Origin: Rhodoferax sp.
GTDB lineage: Bacteria; Pseudomonadota; Gammaproteobacteria; Burkholderiales; Burkholderiaceae_C
Reading direction: 5' to 3'
Length of the DNA: 57,535 nt
Assembly: GCA_025351745.1 (NCBI GenBank)
Contig: JANXVI010000187.1
Span: 1 to 57,535 of the forward strand
Shown here: one piece after another, positions 57,300 through 57,535 of the stretch
How the letters are laid out: each line of letters starts with the position of its first letter
Numbering within the stretch: position 1 is the first letter of the stretch
The notes under the pieces: model-generated
The model's database searches: none
Told to the model about the DNA's origin: nothing
The model's input: only the letters and a program-made list of their open reading frames with translations
Position numbers and translations under genes: made by a program

Positions 57300-57370
57300 G
57301 CCATGCCCGAGAATGACGGCATGACCCCGACAACCCCAATGGCAATGATAAGTGAGCTGCCGTAGAAAAC

Positions 57371-57497
57371 AATAAATCTGCCACTGGTTCAGCGAGCCCG
57401 CTTCACTCTTGACCCGCCATTCCGAGTGGCAAATTCATCGACGCAAAAAACACAATGATTTTGACACTTCGCATCAGCGGCAAATAAATCTGCCACT
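57371..57497 (-). repeat. Right-edge repeats similar to the 4.6-kb array
   Basis: On the minus strand these read AGTGGCAGATTTATT (twice, from 57497 and 57385), close to AAGTGGACAGATTTACC at 4656-4672 on the plus strand. A related but inverted copy lies at 57424-57440. The orientation (pointing inward at both edges) is what transposon ends would show. Confidence 0.35.
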
Positions 57498-57535
57498 TCG
57501 CAGCTTTCCTCATTGTGGTTAGGTCTAACGTACTG

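Larger units (their letters stand above)
56928..57535. other. Gene-free right edge with transposon-like repeats
   Basis: I find no credible gene in the last 600 bases. From about 57280 on, short elements recur: an IS6-type end (57284-57299) and AATAAATCTGCCACT at 57371-57385 and again at 57483-57497, plus GAGTGGCAAATTCATCG at 57424-57440. These look like mobile-element ends. Confidence 0.45.

Noticed and set aside
1-57535. tRNA, rRNA, CRISPR array or origin of replication
   Set aside because: None was recognised on reading; there is no repeat-spacer pattern and no iteron cluster with a replication gene.

Overview
The window reads as part of a mobile, metal-linked genomic island (chromosomal or plasmid) of a betaproteobacterium, probably Burkholderiales. 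This is inferred from the style of the proteins (CzcCBA-type RND pump, CopS/CzcS-type sensor kinase, Rieske relic, creatininase and YVTN proteins) and from the moderately high GC. No rRNA, tRNA or core marker fixes the taxon. Both edges carry transposon debris: a dead IS6-family element (2905-3725), a TniQ fragment, an internally deleted IS66 tnpC piece, and short repeats near 4.5-4.7 kb with look-alikes near 57.3-57.5 kb.

Layout. (1) 0.6-2.7 kb: an exported YVTN beta-propeller and an exported creatininase-family protein. (2) 2.7-4.9 kb: mobile debris. (3) 4.9-13.7 kb: a heavy-metal RND efflux operon on the minus strand (outer-membrane factor, His-rich accessory protein, membrane fusion protein, pump, periplasmic protein), divergent from an OmpR-type regulator and heavy-metal sensor kinase. 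(4) 13.7-15.4 kb: a small Cys/His-rich protein and a DUF305 protein. (5) 15.5-33 kb: a carbohydrate block with a stand-alone beta-1,2-glucanase-like protein (PF10091/GH144 type), a DUF2090 aldolase-like protein, 6-phosphogluconate dehydrogenase, a HAD phosphatase, two transaldolases, transketolase, acetate kinase, phosphoketolase, phosphoglucomutase and a 1298-aa GH94 protein resembling the C-terminal half of cyclic beta-1,2-glucan synthase. (6) 33-38.4 kb: a SerA-like dehydrogenase, an ATP-grasp-like protein of unknown function, an alpha/beta hydrolase and small membrane proteins. (7) 38.4-56.9 kb: an MFS transporter, a cyclopropane fatty acid synthase, a P1B-type ATPase with an unusual CPD motif, Cys-less HMA-like proteins, a broken Rieske gene, DUF302, SHOCT and Met-rich proteins, a multicopper oxidase, TPM and LemA proteins, a second YVTN protein, polyphosphate kinase 2, a CopZ-like HMA protein, a methyltransferase-like membrane protein and a DUF2933 protein.

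How it may work together. Almost everything from 56.9 kb down to 20.8 kb lies on the minus strand, and many junctions are 4-base ATGA overlaps. A coupled operon therefore appears to run from the P-type ATPase (43.7 kb) to transketolase (20.8 kb). The sugar genes form a plausible route: glucan hydrolysis or phosphorolysis gives glucose-1-phosphate, phosphoglucomutase gives glucose-6-phosphate, pentose phosphate enzymes rearrange the carbon, phosphoketolase yields acetyl-phosphate, and acetate kinase makes ATP. Polyphosphate kinase 2 adds a polyphosphate-nucleotide link. The island seems to pair metal and envelope-stress defence with a compact energy shunt. This integration is inference. The individual family assignments are mostly firm.
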